This document shows positions 24,204-32,983 of a DNA stretch of 64,000 bases, in pieces. The stretch lies in the NCBI RefSeq assembly GCF_002899455.1, contig NZ_PPFB01000001.1, positions 6,766,501-6,830,500 on the forward strand, written 5' to 3'. This stretch comes from Streptomyces sp. DH-12. Its GTDB lineage: Bacteria; Actinomycetota; Actinomycetes; Streptomycetales; Streptomycetaceae. Position 1 is the stretch's first letter. The number at the start of each line of letters is the position of its first letter. The notes under the pieces were generated by a model. That model searched no databases, was not told the DNA's origin, and saw only the letters and a list, made by a program, of their open reading frames with translations. The translations under genes were made by a program, and so were the position numbers.

Positions 24204-24284
24204 GACTGTCACCTCTCCGGCGCGGGGGGCGTGATCCGCGCCGTGCCCCAGCCTCACCCGGCGGGCGGCCGGGGTCAACGGGAT

Positions 24285-24962
24285 TCAGTGCTGCTGCGCC
24301 TTGTGCGGCGGCGCCTCGCTCGGCCGGACCACGACGTGCCCCTGCCCCTGGAGCACCAGCTGCACGGCCTCGCCCGAGCCGCCGCGCAGCATCGAGCCCA
24401 GCGACTGCGAGCGGTGCAGCGAGGTGGACAGGCCCGCCGTCCAGCCGACGATCGCGTCGGTGTCCACGTACACCGGGCTCTGCGGGGTCACCGGGATCAC
24501 CAGCGGGCTGCCCTCGCAGACCAGGCCCAGCCGGCCGTGCCCGGTGAAGACGCTGTTGAACAGGCCGCCGCCGGTGATGCCGGCGCCCTTCACGGTGGAG
24601 ATGCGGTAGGACAGCGTGGCGTCGAAGCACAGCACGTTGCGGCCGTTGACGGTGAACTCGTCGCCGGGCTCCACCTCCACGAGGAAGCAGCTCTGCGCCT
24701 CGTGCGCGAACCAGGCCTCGCCCTGCCCGCGCACCGCCATCAGCGGCAGTCCCTCACCGGTCACCGCGCGCTTGAGCATCCCGCCCACGCCCTGGCCCTT
24801 GCGCTCGAACCGGAGGTCGCCGCGGTAGGCGACCATCGCGCCCTGGCGGGCGAGCATCTCGCCGTCGACGGTGTAGCGCAGGCACTTGGCGTTCTCCACC
24901 GTCATGCCCGGGGCCGTGGCCGGCCGCACCATGTGCTCACTGGAAAACAGATCACCCTTCAT
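24285..24962 (-). CDS. AIM24-family protein
   Basis: 225 residues, all-beta. Strongly conserved with other Streptomyces AIM24 proteins (MKGDLFSSEHMVRPATAPGM, FERKGQGVGGMLKRAVTGEGLPLM, GGGLFNSVFTGHGRLGLVCEGSP, SLGSMLRGGSGEAVQLVLQGQG, ending HKAQQH). The bacterial family (TerD-associated in some genomes) has no proven function. Start ATG 24960-24962 is supported by conservation rather than a good ribosome site. On the same strand as, and 78 bp from, the TerD-CAP fusion gene, which is downstream in genome order but upstream in transcription. Confidence 0.9.
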   Translation of the reverse strand: MKGDLFSSEHMVRPATAPGMTVENAKCLRYTVDGEMLARQGAMVAYRGDLRFERKGQGVGGMLKRAVTGEGLPLMAVRGQGEAWFAHEAQSCFLVEVEPGDEFTVNGRNVLCFDATLSYRISTVKGAGITGGGLFNSVFTGHGRLGLVCEGSPLVIPVTPQSPVYVDTDAIVGWTAGLSTSLHRSQSLGSMLRGGSGEAVQLVLQGQGHVVVRPSEAPPHKAQQH

Positions 24963-25040
24963 GGGGCCATCCTCGCCCGGCCTCAGCCGCCACCGCCAGG
25001 AGCGTGCCCGTACGGCACGGCACGGGAGCGGGCCGTGCGG

Positions 25041-26420
25041 TCAGCCGCCGAAGAGCTGCGTCCAGTACGTGCCCGCCCGGCCGCCGCCCGCGAAGCCGAC
25101 GCCGATGTGCGTGAACTCCGGCTTGAGGATGTTCGCCCGGTGCCCCGGACTGTTCATCCAGCCGCGCACCACCTCGGCGGCCGAGCGCTGCCCGCACGCG
25201 ATGTTCTCGCCGACGGCCCGGCAGCGGGACCCCGCGGCGGCGGCCCGGTCCCAGGGCTTGCCGCCGTCCGGCGCGGTGTGCGCGTAGAAGTCACGCGCCA
25301 CCATGTCGGCGCTGTGCGCCTGCGCGGCCGCGGTCAGCAGCGGGTCGCGGGACAGCGGGGGCAGCCCGGCCCGCGCGCGCTCGCGGTTGGTGAGGTCGAC
25401 GACCTCCGCCACCGTGCGGTCCAGGCCCTCCGGGGTGAGCGGACGCGCCCACAGCGCCGTCCAGTACGTGGCCCCGCCGCCCTCGCAGGAGGCCACGGCG
25501 GCGTGGGCGAACGCCGGGTCGCACACCGTGCGGCGGGCCGCCTCGTGGCGCAGGCAGTGGCCGACGAACCGGTCGACGGACAACGGTCCGGAGACCAGGT
25601 GCTCGCCGACGGTGAGGTACGGGTACCCGGCGGAGACGACGCGCTGGTACACCGACACGCCGTCCGGGCCCTCGACGCCGGGACGCCCGCCGCGCGCCAT
25701 CGACCGGGCGTGCTCCCGGGCCGCCGCGGCCAGCCGCCCGTCGTGCGTCACCGGCGGGGAGCCGGCGGCCTGCCGCGCGGAGTTGACCAGGGCCAGGAAG
25801 TCGTCCCCGGCGGACGGCGGGGCCGCCGGGCGGGGCGGGACGGCCGGGTGCGTCCGCGGGGCGGACCGGGCCGCCGTGCCGGGGCTCACCGGCGCCCTGC
25901 CGGTGACGACCGGGGCGGTACGGGTGGACACGGCGCCCTCGTCGTCCTCCACGTCGACGCCGAAGTCCCGCGCGAGACCGGCCAGTCCGTCCGCGTACCC
26001 CTGCCCGAGGGCGCGCAGCTTCCAGCCGTCGCCGCGCCGGTAGATCTCCGCGAGCAGCAGCACCGTCTCCCGGTCGGGACGCGGCGGGCGGAAGCGGGCC
26101 AGGGCGCGCCCGCCGGGGCCGGTGACCTCCAGCACGGGGGCCGGCAGGGCGCTCAGCGGGGTGCCGGGCTCCTCGGGACTGACGGCGACCGTGACCCGGG
26201 TGGCGCCCGCGCGCAGCGCCGCCGGGTGGACGACGAGCGTGTCGCCGCCGAGCCGCGCGCCCGGCGCGGACGGCTGGTTGTAGAAGACGAAGTCCGCGTC
26301 CCCGGCCACCTTCCGGCCGTCGTCCGTGATCAGCGCGGACACGTCGAACGGCCCCGGCACCCGGACGGTCACCGCACCGCCCGGGAGCGGGATGTTGCCG
26401 CCGGGGACCAATTCGCTCAT
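25041..26420 (-). CDS. TerD-CAP-CAP fusion protein
   Basis: 459 residues from ATG 26418-26420. Residues ~1-160 are a TerD/tellurium-resistance domain (VPGGNIPLPGGAVTVRVPG, DFVFYNQPSAPG, VLLLAEIYRRGDGWKLRALGQGYADGLAGLARDFGVDV). After a Pro/Thr/Ala linker come two CAP (SCP/PR-1) domains: ~205-320, degenerate (FLALVNSARQAAG), and ~325-459, with canonical features (LTNRERARAGLPPL, HTAPDG, ENIACGQRS, GWMNSPGHRANIL, HIGVGF). There is no signal peptide although CAP domains are usually secreted. TerD proteins bind calcium and act in stress and Ter systems; the CAP role here is unknown. Confidence 0.88.
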   Translation of the reverse strand: MSELVPGGNIPLPGGAVTVRVPGPFDVSALITDDGRKVAGDADFVFYNQPSAPGARLGGDTLVVHPAALRAGATRVTVAVSPEEPGTPLSALPAPVLEVTGPGGRALARFRPPRPDRETVLLLAEIYRRGDGWKLRALGQGYADGLAGLARDFGVDVEDDEGAVSTRTAPVVTGRAPVSPGTAARSAPRTHPAVPPRPAAPPSAGDDFLALVNSARQAAGSPPVTHDGRLAAAAREHARSMARGGRPGVEGPDGVSVYQRVVSAGYPYLTVGEHLVSGPLSVDRFVGHCLRHEAARRTVCDPAFAHAAVASCEGGGATYWTALWARPLTPEGLDRTVAEVVDLTNRERARAGLPPLSRDPLLTAAAQAHSADMVARDFYAHTAPDGGKPWDRAAAAGSRCRAVGENIACGQRSAAEVVRGWMNSPGHRANILKPEFTHIGVGFAGGGRAGTYWTQLFGG

Positions 26421-26726
26421 GACACCGCCCTGTTCGTCATCGTCCGACCGGTGTGGGGGTGTCCGGACAACGAGGGGCGGGGGCCCGGGGTTCCCGGCGC
26501 CGCGCGTCCGCGCGGCCTCGGCGGGCGGTGCCCCGCGTCCCCACGGCGTGATCGGATCCCCGGCGCGGCGGGCCGAGCCCGTGTCAGGGCCGGGCGCGCG
26601 TGCCTGCGCGGGCCCCGCGCGGGAAGGCGGGACCGCGGGGCGTCGTACGAGGTGACCGCGGTGCGGGGGCGGCGGTCCCGTAGGGAAGACTGGACCGCGC
26701 AGGAACACGACACCGGGAGGAACGGC
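26421..26726. other. Divergent intergenic region before universal stress protein
   Basis: 306 bases of GC-rich sequence between the TerD-CAP gene and the USP gene. It must hold both promoters. I see no operator, hairpin or small gene I can support. Confidence 0.5.
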
Positions 26727-27599
26727 ATGACGCGCCCGATCACGGCAGGGATCGACGGCACCGAGGAGAGCCTCGCCGCGCTGGCCTGGGCGGCCAGGGA
26801 GGCGGTCCGCCGGGGACTGCCGCTCACAGTGGTGCACGCCTGGCGGTTCCAGTCGAACGACGCGGTGGACACCGGGGACCGGGCCGCCCAGGAGCGGTGG
26901 GTGCGGGAGGCGGCCGAGGAGGCGGTGCGCGCCGTCCGCGACCACCACAGCGGCCTCGACGTCACCACGGACGTGCTGGAGGGCGACGCCGTGGAGACCC
27001 TGACCGCCGCGGCGGCCGGCGCCGAGATGCTGGTCCTGGGCTCGCGCGGGCACGGACGGATCATGGGCTTCCTGGTGGGCTCCGTGGGCCAGCAGGTGAT
27101 CGTCGACGCCCGGTGCCCGGTGGTGTTCGTCCGGGCCGGCGACAAGGCCTCCGACGAAGTGGCCGGGCACGAGATCGTGGTCGGGCAGGAGGGCGACCCG
27201 GAGGACAGCGCCGCCGCGCTCGGCTTCGCCTTCGAGACCGCGGCCCGGCGCGGCGCCACCCTGCGGGCCGTACGCGCCTGGACCCTGCCGCCGGTGTTCT
27301 CCTACAGCCCCGCCTCCCTCCAGCTCCTCGACGAGGCCGGCGGTCTGGAGCCCTTCGAGCGGAAGAACCTGGCGGCCGCCCTCGCGCCATGGCGGGAGCG
27401 CTACCCGGACGTGCACGTCGTGGAGCACGTGGAGATGGGCAGCGCCGGGCAGGTGCTGCTGTCGGTGTCGGGCGGGACCCAGCTCATGGTCGTCGGCCGC
27501 CGCGCCCGCCGCTCCGCCGTGGGCGCCCGGATCGGCTCCGTGGCGGGAGGCGTGCTGCACCACGCGGACTGCCCGGTGGCGGTCGTCCCGCCCGCCTGA
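26727..27599 (+). CDS. Tandem universal stress protein
   Basis: 290 residues from ATG 26727 with GGGAGG upstream. Two UspA domains: ~1-140 (ITAGIDGTEESLAALAWAAREA, ending in the ATP-binding loop GSRGHGRIMGFLVGSVGQQV) and ~150-290 (EIVVGQEGDPEDSAAALGFAFE, loop GRRARRSAVGARIGSVAGGV). The first loop keeps the G-x2-G-x9-G-S/T ATP-binding pattern; the second is close to it. Cytoplasmic stress-survival proteins, often hypoxia- or nutrient-responsive in actinomycetes. Convergent with the DUF4032 gene. Confidence 0.92.
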   Translation: MTRPITAGIDGTEESLAALAWAAREAVRRGLPLTVVHAWRFQSNDAVDTGDRAAQERWVREAAEEAVRAVRDHHSGLDVTTDVLEGDAVETLTAAAAGAEMLVLGSRGHGRIMGFLVGSVGQQVIVDARCPVVFVRAGDKASDEVAGHEIVVGQEGDPEDSAAALGFAFETAARRGATLRAVRAWTLPPVFSYSPASLQLLDEAGGLEPFERKNLAAALAPWRERYPDVHVVEHVEMGSAGQVLLSVSGGTQLMVVGRRARRSAVGARIGSVAGGVLHHADCPVAVVPPA

Positions 27600-27617
27600 C
27601 CCGGGTGCGGGCCCGGC

Positions 27618-28889
27618 TCACTCCTCCGCGGCCCGCAGCGGCTCCCGCCGCTTCGGCAGCACCGTGCGGATGTAGTCCTCGACGGCGGTCTCCAGGCCGA
27701 TGTCGTGCTGGGCCCGCTCGGACAGGTACCAGCGGTGCTCCAGCAGCTCGTGGTAGATCTGCGCGGGGTCCATCTGCCCGCGCAGCTCGGGCGGCACGGA
27801 CCGCACGGTGGGCCGGAACACCTCGCGCACCCAGCGGTGGGCGAGCACCTCCGGACGGGCGCCATGGGCGTCCCCTCCGCTCGAGCGAAGCCGAGAGCTC
27901 GGGGGAGGGCCGTCCGGGGCGTAGTCGTCCTGGGTGGCCATCCAGCTCTCCAGGTCGGTCAGCAGCCGCCTGGCCTGGTTCTCCTCGGCGTCCAGACCGG
28001 TCAGCCGCAGCAGCTGACGCTGGTGGTGCCCGGCGTCCACGACCTTCGGCACGAACGTCACCGTGTCGCCGTTGGAGGCGTGCTCGATCTGCATCTCGGC
28101 CACGTCGAAGCCGAGTGCGTTCAGCCGCCGGATGCGCCGTTCGATGTAGTGGTGCTTGCCGGCCGGGTAGACCGAGGTGCGGGTCAGCTCCTTCCACAGG
28201 TCCTGGTAGCGCCCGCAGATCTCGGTGCCGAAGTCGATCGGGTCGACGGAGGGGTGCAGCGCGCCGGAGGCCTCGAGGTCCAGCAGCTCGCCGCTGATGT
28301 TGACCCGCGCCAGGTCCAGGTCGTACTCCCGCTGGCCGCGCGTCAGTTCGGGGTGCAGGTCGCCGGTCTCGGCGTCCACCAGGTAGGCGGCGAAGGCGCC
28401 CGCGTCGCGCCGGAACAGGGTGTTGGACAGGGAGCAGTCGCCCCAGGCGAAGCCGGTCAGGTGCAGCCGCACCAGCAGCGCGGCGAGCGCGTCCATCAGC
28501 CGGTGCATGGTGGCCGGCCGCAGCGTCGTCTCGAACATCGACCGGTACGGCATGGAGCCGCCGAGGTGCCGGGTGACCAGCACGCTCTCCAGCGGCTCCC
28601 CGTCCAGGCCGGTGCGGCCCGTCACCACGGCGAGCGGGTCCACCGCCGGTATGCCGAGCCGGTCCAGGTCGCGCAGCAGTTCGTACTCGCGCAGCGCGGG
28701 ACGCCGGGCGAGTTCCTTCACCGCGATCACCTCGTCGCCGGCGCGGGCGTAGCGCACCACGTGCCGGGAGATGCCGCGCGGCAGCGGCACCAGGTACTCC
28801 TCGGGCCACTCCTCCAGCGGCAGGTGCCACGGCAGTTCCAACAGGAGCGCGGGGTGCTCCGGGTTGGTGGCGTTGATCTGCAGTGCCAT
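27618..28889 (-). CDS. DUF4032 / lipopolysaccharide-kinase-like protein
   Basis: 423 residues from ATG 28887-28889. The N-terminal half resembles small-molecule or LPS kinases (VIAVKELARRPALREYELLRDLDRLGIP with a possible ATP-binding Lys, LTGFAWGDCSLSNTLFRRD with an HxDxxxxN-like catalytic loop in which His is Trp-Gly, YLVDAETGDLH). The C-terminal half is the actinobacterial DUF4032 domain (FRPTVRSVPPELRGQMDPAQIYHELLEHRWYLSERA). Between them, codons for PPPSSRLRSSGGDAHGA are a copy of a dispersed Streptomyces repeat (27866-27912). It lies 41 bp after the MBL hydrolase gene and may be cotranscribed. Confidence 0.85.
   Translation of the reverse strand: MALQINATNPEHPALLLELPWHLPLEEWPEEYLVPLPRGISRHVVRYARAGDEVIAVKELARRPALREYELLRDLDRLGIPAVDPLAVVTGRTGLDGEPLESVLVTRHLGGSMPYRSMFETTLRPATMHRLMDALAALLVRLHLTGFAWGDCSLSNTLFRRDAGAFAAYLVDAETGDLHPELTRGQREYDLDLARVNISGELLDLEASGALHPSVDPIDFGTEICGRYQDLWKELTRTSVYPAGKHHYIERRIRRLNALGFDVAEMQIEHASNGDTVTFVPKVVDAGHHQRQLLRLTGLDAEENQARRLLTDLESWMATQDDYAPDGPPPSSRLRSSGGDAHGARPEVLAHRWVREVFRPTVRSVPPELRGQMDPAQIYHELLEHRWYLSERAQHDIGLETAVEDYIRTVLPKRREPLRAAEE
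27866..27912. repeat. Dispersed Streptomyces GC-rich repeat inserted in frame
   Basis: The core GCTCGAGCGAAGCCGAGAG (27879-27897), flanked by TCCCCTCC and GGGGGAGG, looks like the palindromic repeat commonly found between Streptomyces genes. Here it lies inside the DUF4032 coding sequence and is translated as a Ser/Pro/Arg/Gly linker. The arms can form an imperfect hairpin. Confidence 0.65.
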
Positions 28890-28930
28890 GGCGGCGGTGT
28901 CCTCGTCTCGCGGCTGATCGTCGCTCCAGC

Positions 28931-29686
28931 CTATTGCGCGCGCTCGCGGGCCAGCAGGGCGGCGTCCCGCACCGGCCCCCGGTGGACCGGGCCGTGGCCG
29001 GGCAGCAGCAGGTCGCCGTCCAGCCCGGCCAGCACGTCCAGCGACCGCACGGCGGTGGCGCGCTCCCGGTGGAACATGTCCGTCAGCATCTGCGGGCCCT
29101 CGACGCGGGAGACGGGGTGCCCGCTGACCAGGGCGTCGCCGGACGCCACCGCCCCGACGTGCGGGAGGTGGAAGGCGCAGTGCCCGGCGGTGTGGCCGGG
29201 GGTGTGCACGGGGACGGGCCGGCCCGGCAGGTCGAGCGGCTGCCCGTCGCCGGGGTCCGGGAACGGCCGGGGCGAGGTGACCGCCACGTTCGCCGTGCCG
29301 CCGGCGCGCAGGGCGTGCGCGGCCCACGGCAGCACGCCGGGACGCCAGCCGTTGCGCAGCACCCGTGCCACGGTCACCTGGTGCAGGAAGTCCCGCCGGG
29401 CGTGCGGCACCTCCTCCTCGTGGGTGTGGACCGGGGTGCCGTACGCGGCGCTGAGGAACTCGGCGGAACCCAGGTGGTCGTTGTGCGCGTGGGTGATCAG
29501 CACGGCCGCCACCGCCTCCGGCGCGGCGCCCACCTCCGCGAGCGAGCCGAGCAGCCCCTCGCGGTCGCCGGGGTAGCCGGTGTCGATCAGGGTCACGGCG
29601 TCCCCCTCGGTGAGGATCACCCAGTTCGTGTTCGTGCCGTGCACCAGATACGTGCCATCCGCCACCTGTCGCACCGTCGCCTTCAT
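28931..29686 (-). CDS. MBL-fold metallohydrolase
   Basis: 251 residues from ATG 29684-29686 (GAGGTGG upstream). Metallo-beta-lactamase fold with the dinuclear metal site H66-x-H68-x-D70-H71 (THAHNDH), then VHTPGHTAGHCAFH, SGDALVSGHP and LLPGHGPVHRG carrying the remaining His/Asp ligands. Closest general group: glyoxalase II-like and lactonase-like hydrolases. Substrate unknown. First of a probable two-gene unit with the DUF4032 gene. Confidence 0.88.
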   Translation of the reverse strand: MKATVRQVADGTYLVHGTNTNWVILTEGDAVTLIDTGYPGDREGLLGSLAEVGAAPEAVAAVLITHAHNDHLGSAEFLSAAYGTPVHTHEEEVPHARRDFLHQVTVARVLRNGWRPGVLPWAAHALRAGGTANVAVTSPRPFPDPGDGQPLDLPGRPVPVHTPGHTAGHCAFHLPHVGAVASGDALVSGHPVSRVEGPQMLTDMFHRERATAVRSLDVLAGLDGDLLLPGHGPVHRGPVRDAALLARERAQ

Positions 29687-29847
29687 GACCACCTCGCGTG
29701 TGTGTCGTCCCCTGCCGGTCGCACGCGCACAGGAAAGCAGATCGGGGGCGGGCGCGGGCGGTGGTCCGGGCGGATCCGGTGCGGGGGAGGCCCGGCGGAG
29801 GAGGACAGGCTTCCGCCGGGGCCGGCCGAGCCGGGGTTCCGCCGGGG

Positions 29848-30486
29848 TCAGTTCACCCCGCGCGGGCGGAACTGCACGGAGATCCGCGGTCCGGCGGCCT
29901 TGGTGCTCTTGGGCACGCAGTGCTCCCAGGTGCGCTGGCACGATCCGCCCATCACGACCAGGTCGCCGTGGCCCAGCGGGCGGCGCACGGTCTCGCCGCC
30001 GCCGACGGGCCGCAGCAGCAGGTCGCGGGGCGCGCCCACGGACAGGATGGCGACCATGGTGTCCTCGTGGGCGCCCCGGCCGATCCGGTCGCCGTGCCAG
30101 GCGACGCTGTCCCGGCCGTCGCGGTAGTAGCACAGCCCGGCCGTGGCGAACGGCTCGCCCAGCTCCTCGGCGTAGTGGGCGCTCAGGGCGTCGCGGGCCG
30201 CGGTGAGGACCGGGTGGGGGAGCGGGGCGCTGATGCCGTAGTACGCCAGCAGCCGGGGCACGGACACGACCTGGTCGTACATCTGGCGCCGCTCGGCCCG
30301 CCAGGGGGTCTCGGCGGCCAGGTGGTCGAAGAGCGCGTCGGACCCGTGCAGCCAGCCGGGAAGCAGGTCGATCCAGGCGCCCCGGCCGAGTGCGGTGCGG
30401 CGCACCCCGTCGAGCGGGCCGAGCCGCAGCTCGTCGTCCTGGTCGAAGAGCGAGCCCTGGAGCGCCGGGAGGCGGTGCGTGCTCAT
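29848..30486 (-). CDS. alkB: AlkB-like 2-oxoglutarate/Fe(II) DNA-repair dioxygenase
   Basis: 212 residues. Oxidative demethylation of alkylated DNA or RNA bases using Fe(II) and 2-oxoglutarate. Iron ligands are His131 and Asp133 (AWHGDRIG) and His189 (WEHCVPK); the 2-oxoglutarate-binding Arg is in RISVQFRPRG at the C-terminus. LCYYRDGRDSVAWHGD and LSVGAPRDLLLRP are conserved in actinobacterial AlkB proteins. Start ATG 30484-30486. Divergent from the TetR gene at 30620. Confidence 0.92.
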   Translation of the reverse strand: MSTHRLPALQGSLFDQDDELRLGPLDGVRRTALGRGAWIDLLPGWLHGSDALFDHLAAETPWRAERRQMYDQVVSVPRLLAYYGISAPLPHPVLTAARDALSAHYAEELGEPFATAGLCYYRDGRDSVAWHGDRIGRGAHEDTMVAILSVGAPRDLLLRPVGGGETVRRPLGHGDLVVMGGSCQRTWEHCVPKSTKAAGPRISVQFRPRGVN

Positions 30487-30562
30487 GGGAGCAGCGTATC
30501 CAGAATCGAAAGTGCGTTCTAGGGTGCTCCGGGTCCGGCGATCGCCCTGCTCCGGGGGCTGT

Positions 30563-30582
30563 CCGATACACCGCTGTATCGG
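30563..30582. promoter_or_regulatory. Perfect palindromic operator upstream of TetR gene
   Basis: CCGATACA-CCGC-TGTATCGG, 8-bp perfect arms with a 4-base centre, 38 bp before the TetR start and in the alkB/tetR divergent gap. An overlapping TATCGGATA extends it. Typical layout for TetR self-repression. Confidence 0.65.
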
Positions 30583-30619
30583 ATACGTTCCCGTACCGGA
30601 CGGCGGGAGCGGGGAGGGC

Positions 30620-31225
30620 ATGGCGGACACCGGCACCGGGCGCGTCACCAGGCGCCGGCAGCGCACCCGCGCCAACCTGCTGGACGCCGCCTTCACCGTC
30701 TTCGCCGCCAAGGGCTTCGGCCACGTCTCCATCGAGGAGATCTGCGAGGCCGCCGGCTACACCCGCGGCGCCTTCTACTCCAACTTCGCCGGCCTCGACG
30801 AGCTGTTCTTCGCGCTCTGCGCCCAGCGCGCCGACCTGATCGCCGAGCAGGTCTCCGGCGCCCTCGCCTCGGACGGACCCGACCTCGACGTGGCCGCCGC
30901 CGTGGACCGGGTCTCCGAGGTGCTGCTGCTGGACCGCGACTGGCTGCTGGTGAAGACCGACTTCCTGGTGCACGCCGCCCGCGACCCCCGCGCGGCGGAC
31001 ACGCTGCTGGACCACCGGGCGCGGCTGCGGCGGGCCGTCGCCGACCGGCTGGAGCGGGCCCGCGGCCACACCGGACTGCCCGCCGTGCTCGGCGACGCCG
31101 AGGGCGCCGCACACGCCGTGATCGCCGCCTACGACGGCGTCACCGTCCGACTGCTGCTGGACCGGGACGTCGAACGCGCCCGGGTCTGGCTGAAACACCT
31201 GCTCACCGCGCTGCTCACCGGATGA
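30620..31225 (+). CDS. TetR-family regulator of the adjacent FAD dehydrogenase
   Basis: 201 residues from ATG 30620, ribosome site GGGGAGGG. N-terminal TetR helix-turn-helix: RANLLDAAFTVFAAKGFGHVSIEEICEAAGYTRGAFYSNFAGLDELFFAL. The ligand domain follows. Thirty-three bases separate it from the FAD-dependent dehydrogenase at 31259, so the two form an operon; a perfect palindrome upstream is the likely operator. Confidence 0.9.
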   Translation: MADTGTGRVTRRRQRTRANLLDAAFTVFAAKGFGHVSIEEICEAAGYTRGAFYSNFAGLDELFFALCAQRADLIAEQVSGALASDGPDLDVAAAVDRVSEVLLLDRDWLLVKTDFLVHAARDPRAADTLLDHRARLRRAVADRLERARGHTGLPAVLGDAEGAAHAVIAAYDGVTVRLLLDRDVERARVWLKHLLTALLTG

Positions 31226-31258
31226 AGTCTCCGGACGGACAAGGAAGGGACGGTCGCC

Positions 31259-32932
31259 ATGGATGCCGACGTCATCGTCGTCGGAGCGGGCCTCGCGGGC
31301 CTCGTCGCGGCCCACGAACTCACCGGCAGGGGCCGCAGGGTCGCCCTGGTCGACCAGGAGAACGCCGCCAACCTCGGCGGCCAGGCCTACTGGTCGTTCG
31401 GCGGGCTGTTCCTGGTGGGGTCACCGGAGCAGCGCCGCCTCGGCGTCAAGGACTCCTTCGAGCTGGCCTGGAACGACTGGCAGGGCAGCGCCGCCTTCGA
31501 CCGGCTCGACGACGAGGACTCCTGGGCGCGGCGCTGGGCGCGCGCCTACGTCGAGTGGGCGGCGGGGGAGAAGCGGTCCTGGCTGGACGGCCACGGCATC
31601 ACCTTCCTGCCCACCGTCGGCTGGGCCGAACGCGGCGACCTGCGCGCCGGCGGTCACGGCAACTCCGTGCCCCGCTTCCACATCGCCTGGGGCACCGGCA
31701 CCGGCGTCGTCGCCCCCTTCACGCGGTACGCCCGTGAGGCCGCGCGCGACGGACTGCTGACCTTCCACCACCGCCACCGCGTCGACGAGCTGGTCCTGGA
31801 GAACGGCGCCGCGCGCGGGGTGCGCGGCACCGTGCTGGCCGAGGACGACGCGCCGCGCGGCGTGGCCTCCAGCCGCGAGGCGATCGGCGCGTTCGAACTC
31901 ACCGCCCAGGCCGTGATCGTCACCAGCGGCGGCATCGGCGCCGACCACGACATCGTCCGGCGGTACTGGCCCGAGCGGCTGGGCACCCCGCCGCGCGAGA
32001 TGGTCACCGGCGTCCCCGCCTACGTGGACGGGCGGATGCTCGACATCAGCGCCCGCGCGGGCGTACGCCTGGTCAACCGCGACCGCATGTGGCACTACAC
32101 CGAGGGCATCCGGAACTGGGACCCGATCTGGCCGGGACACGGCATCCGCATCCTGCCCGGCCCGTCCTCCCTGTGGTTCGACGCCCTCGGCCGCCGGCTC
32201 CCCGAGCCCTGCCTGCCCGGCTACGACACCCTCGGCACGCTCAGGCACCTGCGCACCACCGAGGACATCGCCCCGTACGACCACTCCTGGTTCGTCCTCA
32301 CCCAGAAGATCATCGAGAAGGAGTTCGCGCTCTCCGGCTCCGAGCAGAACCCGGACATCACCGCCAAGGACCGGGCCGGGTTCCTCCGCGAACGCGTCCT
32401 CGGCAAGGGCGCCCCCGCCCCGGTGGACGCCTTCCTGCGCAAGGGCGCGGACTTCGTCACCGCCGCCACCGTCGAGGAACTCGTCGACAGGATGAACGCC
32501 CTCACCGACGCGCCCCTGCTCGACGCGGCCCTCGTCCGGCGCCAGATCGAGGCGCGCGACCTGCAGCTCGCCAACGCCTACAGCAAGGACGCCCAGGTGC
32601 AGGGCATCCGCAACGCCCGCCGCTACATCGGCGACCGCCTCGGCCGGGTCGCCACCCCGCACCGCATCCTCGACCCGGCGGCCGGTCCGCTGATCGCCGT
32701 GAAGCTGCACGTCCTCACCCGCAAGACGCTCGGCGGCATCCAGACCGACCTGGACTCCCGCGCGCTGGGCGCCGACGGCAGCCCGGTCGACGGGCTGTAC
32801 GCGGCCGGCGAGGTCGCGGGCTTCGGCGGCGGAGGCGTCCACGGGTACAACGCCCTGGAGGGCACCTTCCTCGGCGGCTGCCTCTTCTCGGGGCGCGCGG
32901 CGGGGCGGGCGGCGGCCGCACAGACGGCGTAG
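31259..32932 (+). CDS. FAD-binding dehydrogenase, 3-ketosteroid-Δ1-dehydrogenase/fumarate-reductase-like
   Basis: 557 residues from ATG 31259, ribosome site AAGGAAGGGA. N-terminal Rossmann motif VIVVGAGLAGLVAAHELTGRG, then the substrate-domain region and the C-terminal FAD segment GLYAAGEVAGFGGGGVHGYNALEGTFLGGCLFSGRAAG, the signature of the FAD_binding_2 family that includes ketosteroid dehydrogenases and fumarate reductases. Many Streptomyces annotate this subgroup simply as FAD-binding dehydrogenase; substrate unknown. Second gene of the TetR operon. Confidence 0.9.
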   Translation: MDADVIVVGAGLAGLVAAHELTGRGRRVALVDQENAANLGGQAYWSFGGLFLVGSPEQRRLGVKDSFELAWNDWQGSAAFDRLDDEDSWARRWARAYVEWAAGEKRSWLDGHGITFLPTVGWAERGDLRAGGHGNSVPRFHIAWGTGTGVVAPFTRYAREAARDGLLTFHHRHRVDELVLENGAARGVRGTVLAEDDAPRGVASSREAIGAFELTAQAVIVTSGGIGADHDIVRRYWPERLGTPPREMVTGVPAYVDGRMLDISARAGVRLVNRDRMWHYTEGIRNWDPIWPGHGIRILPGPSSLWFDALGRRLPEPCLPGYDTLGTLRHLRTTEDIAPYDHSWFVLTQKIIEKEFALSGSEQNPDITAKDRAGFLRERVLGKGAPAPVDAFLRKGADFVTAATVEELVDRMNALTDAPLLDAALVRRQIEARDLQLANAYSKDAQVQGIRNARRYIGDRLGRVATPHRILDPAAGPLIAVKLHVLTRKTLGGIQTDLDSRALGADGSPVDGLYAAGEVAGFGGGGVHGYNALEGTFLGGCLFSGRAAGRAAAAQTA

Positions 32933-32983
32933 CGGGTGTGGCCGGCGTGGCAGGAGGCGGGCCGGCCCACGGGCCGGTCCGCC

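Noticed and set aside
23259..27599. A 1446-codon plus-strand frame
   Set aside because: It runs antisense through the dehydratase, AIM24 and TerD-CAP genes and shows only low-complexity Arg/His/Gln translation. Only its 3' end (26727-27599), the universal stress protein, is real.
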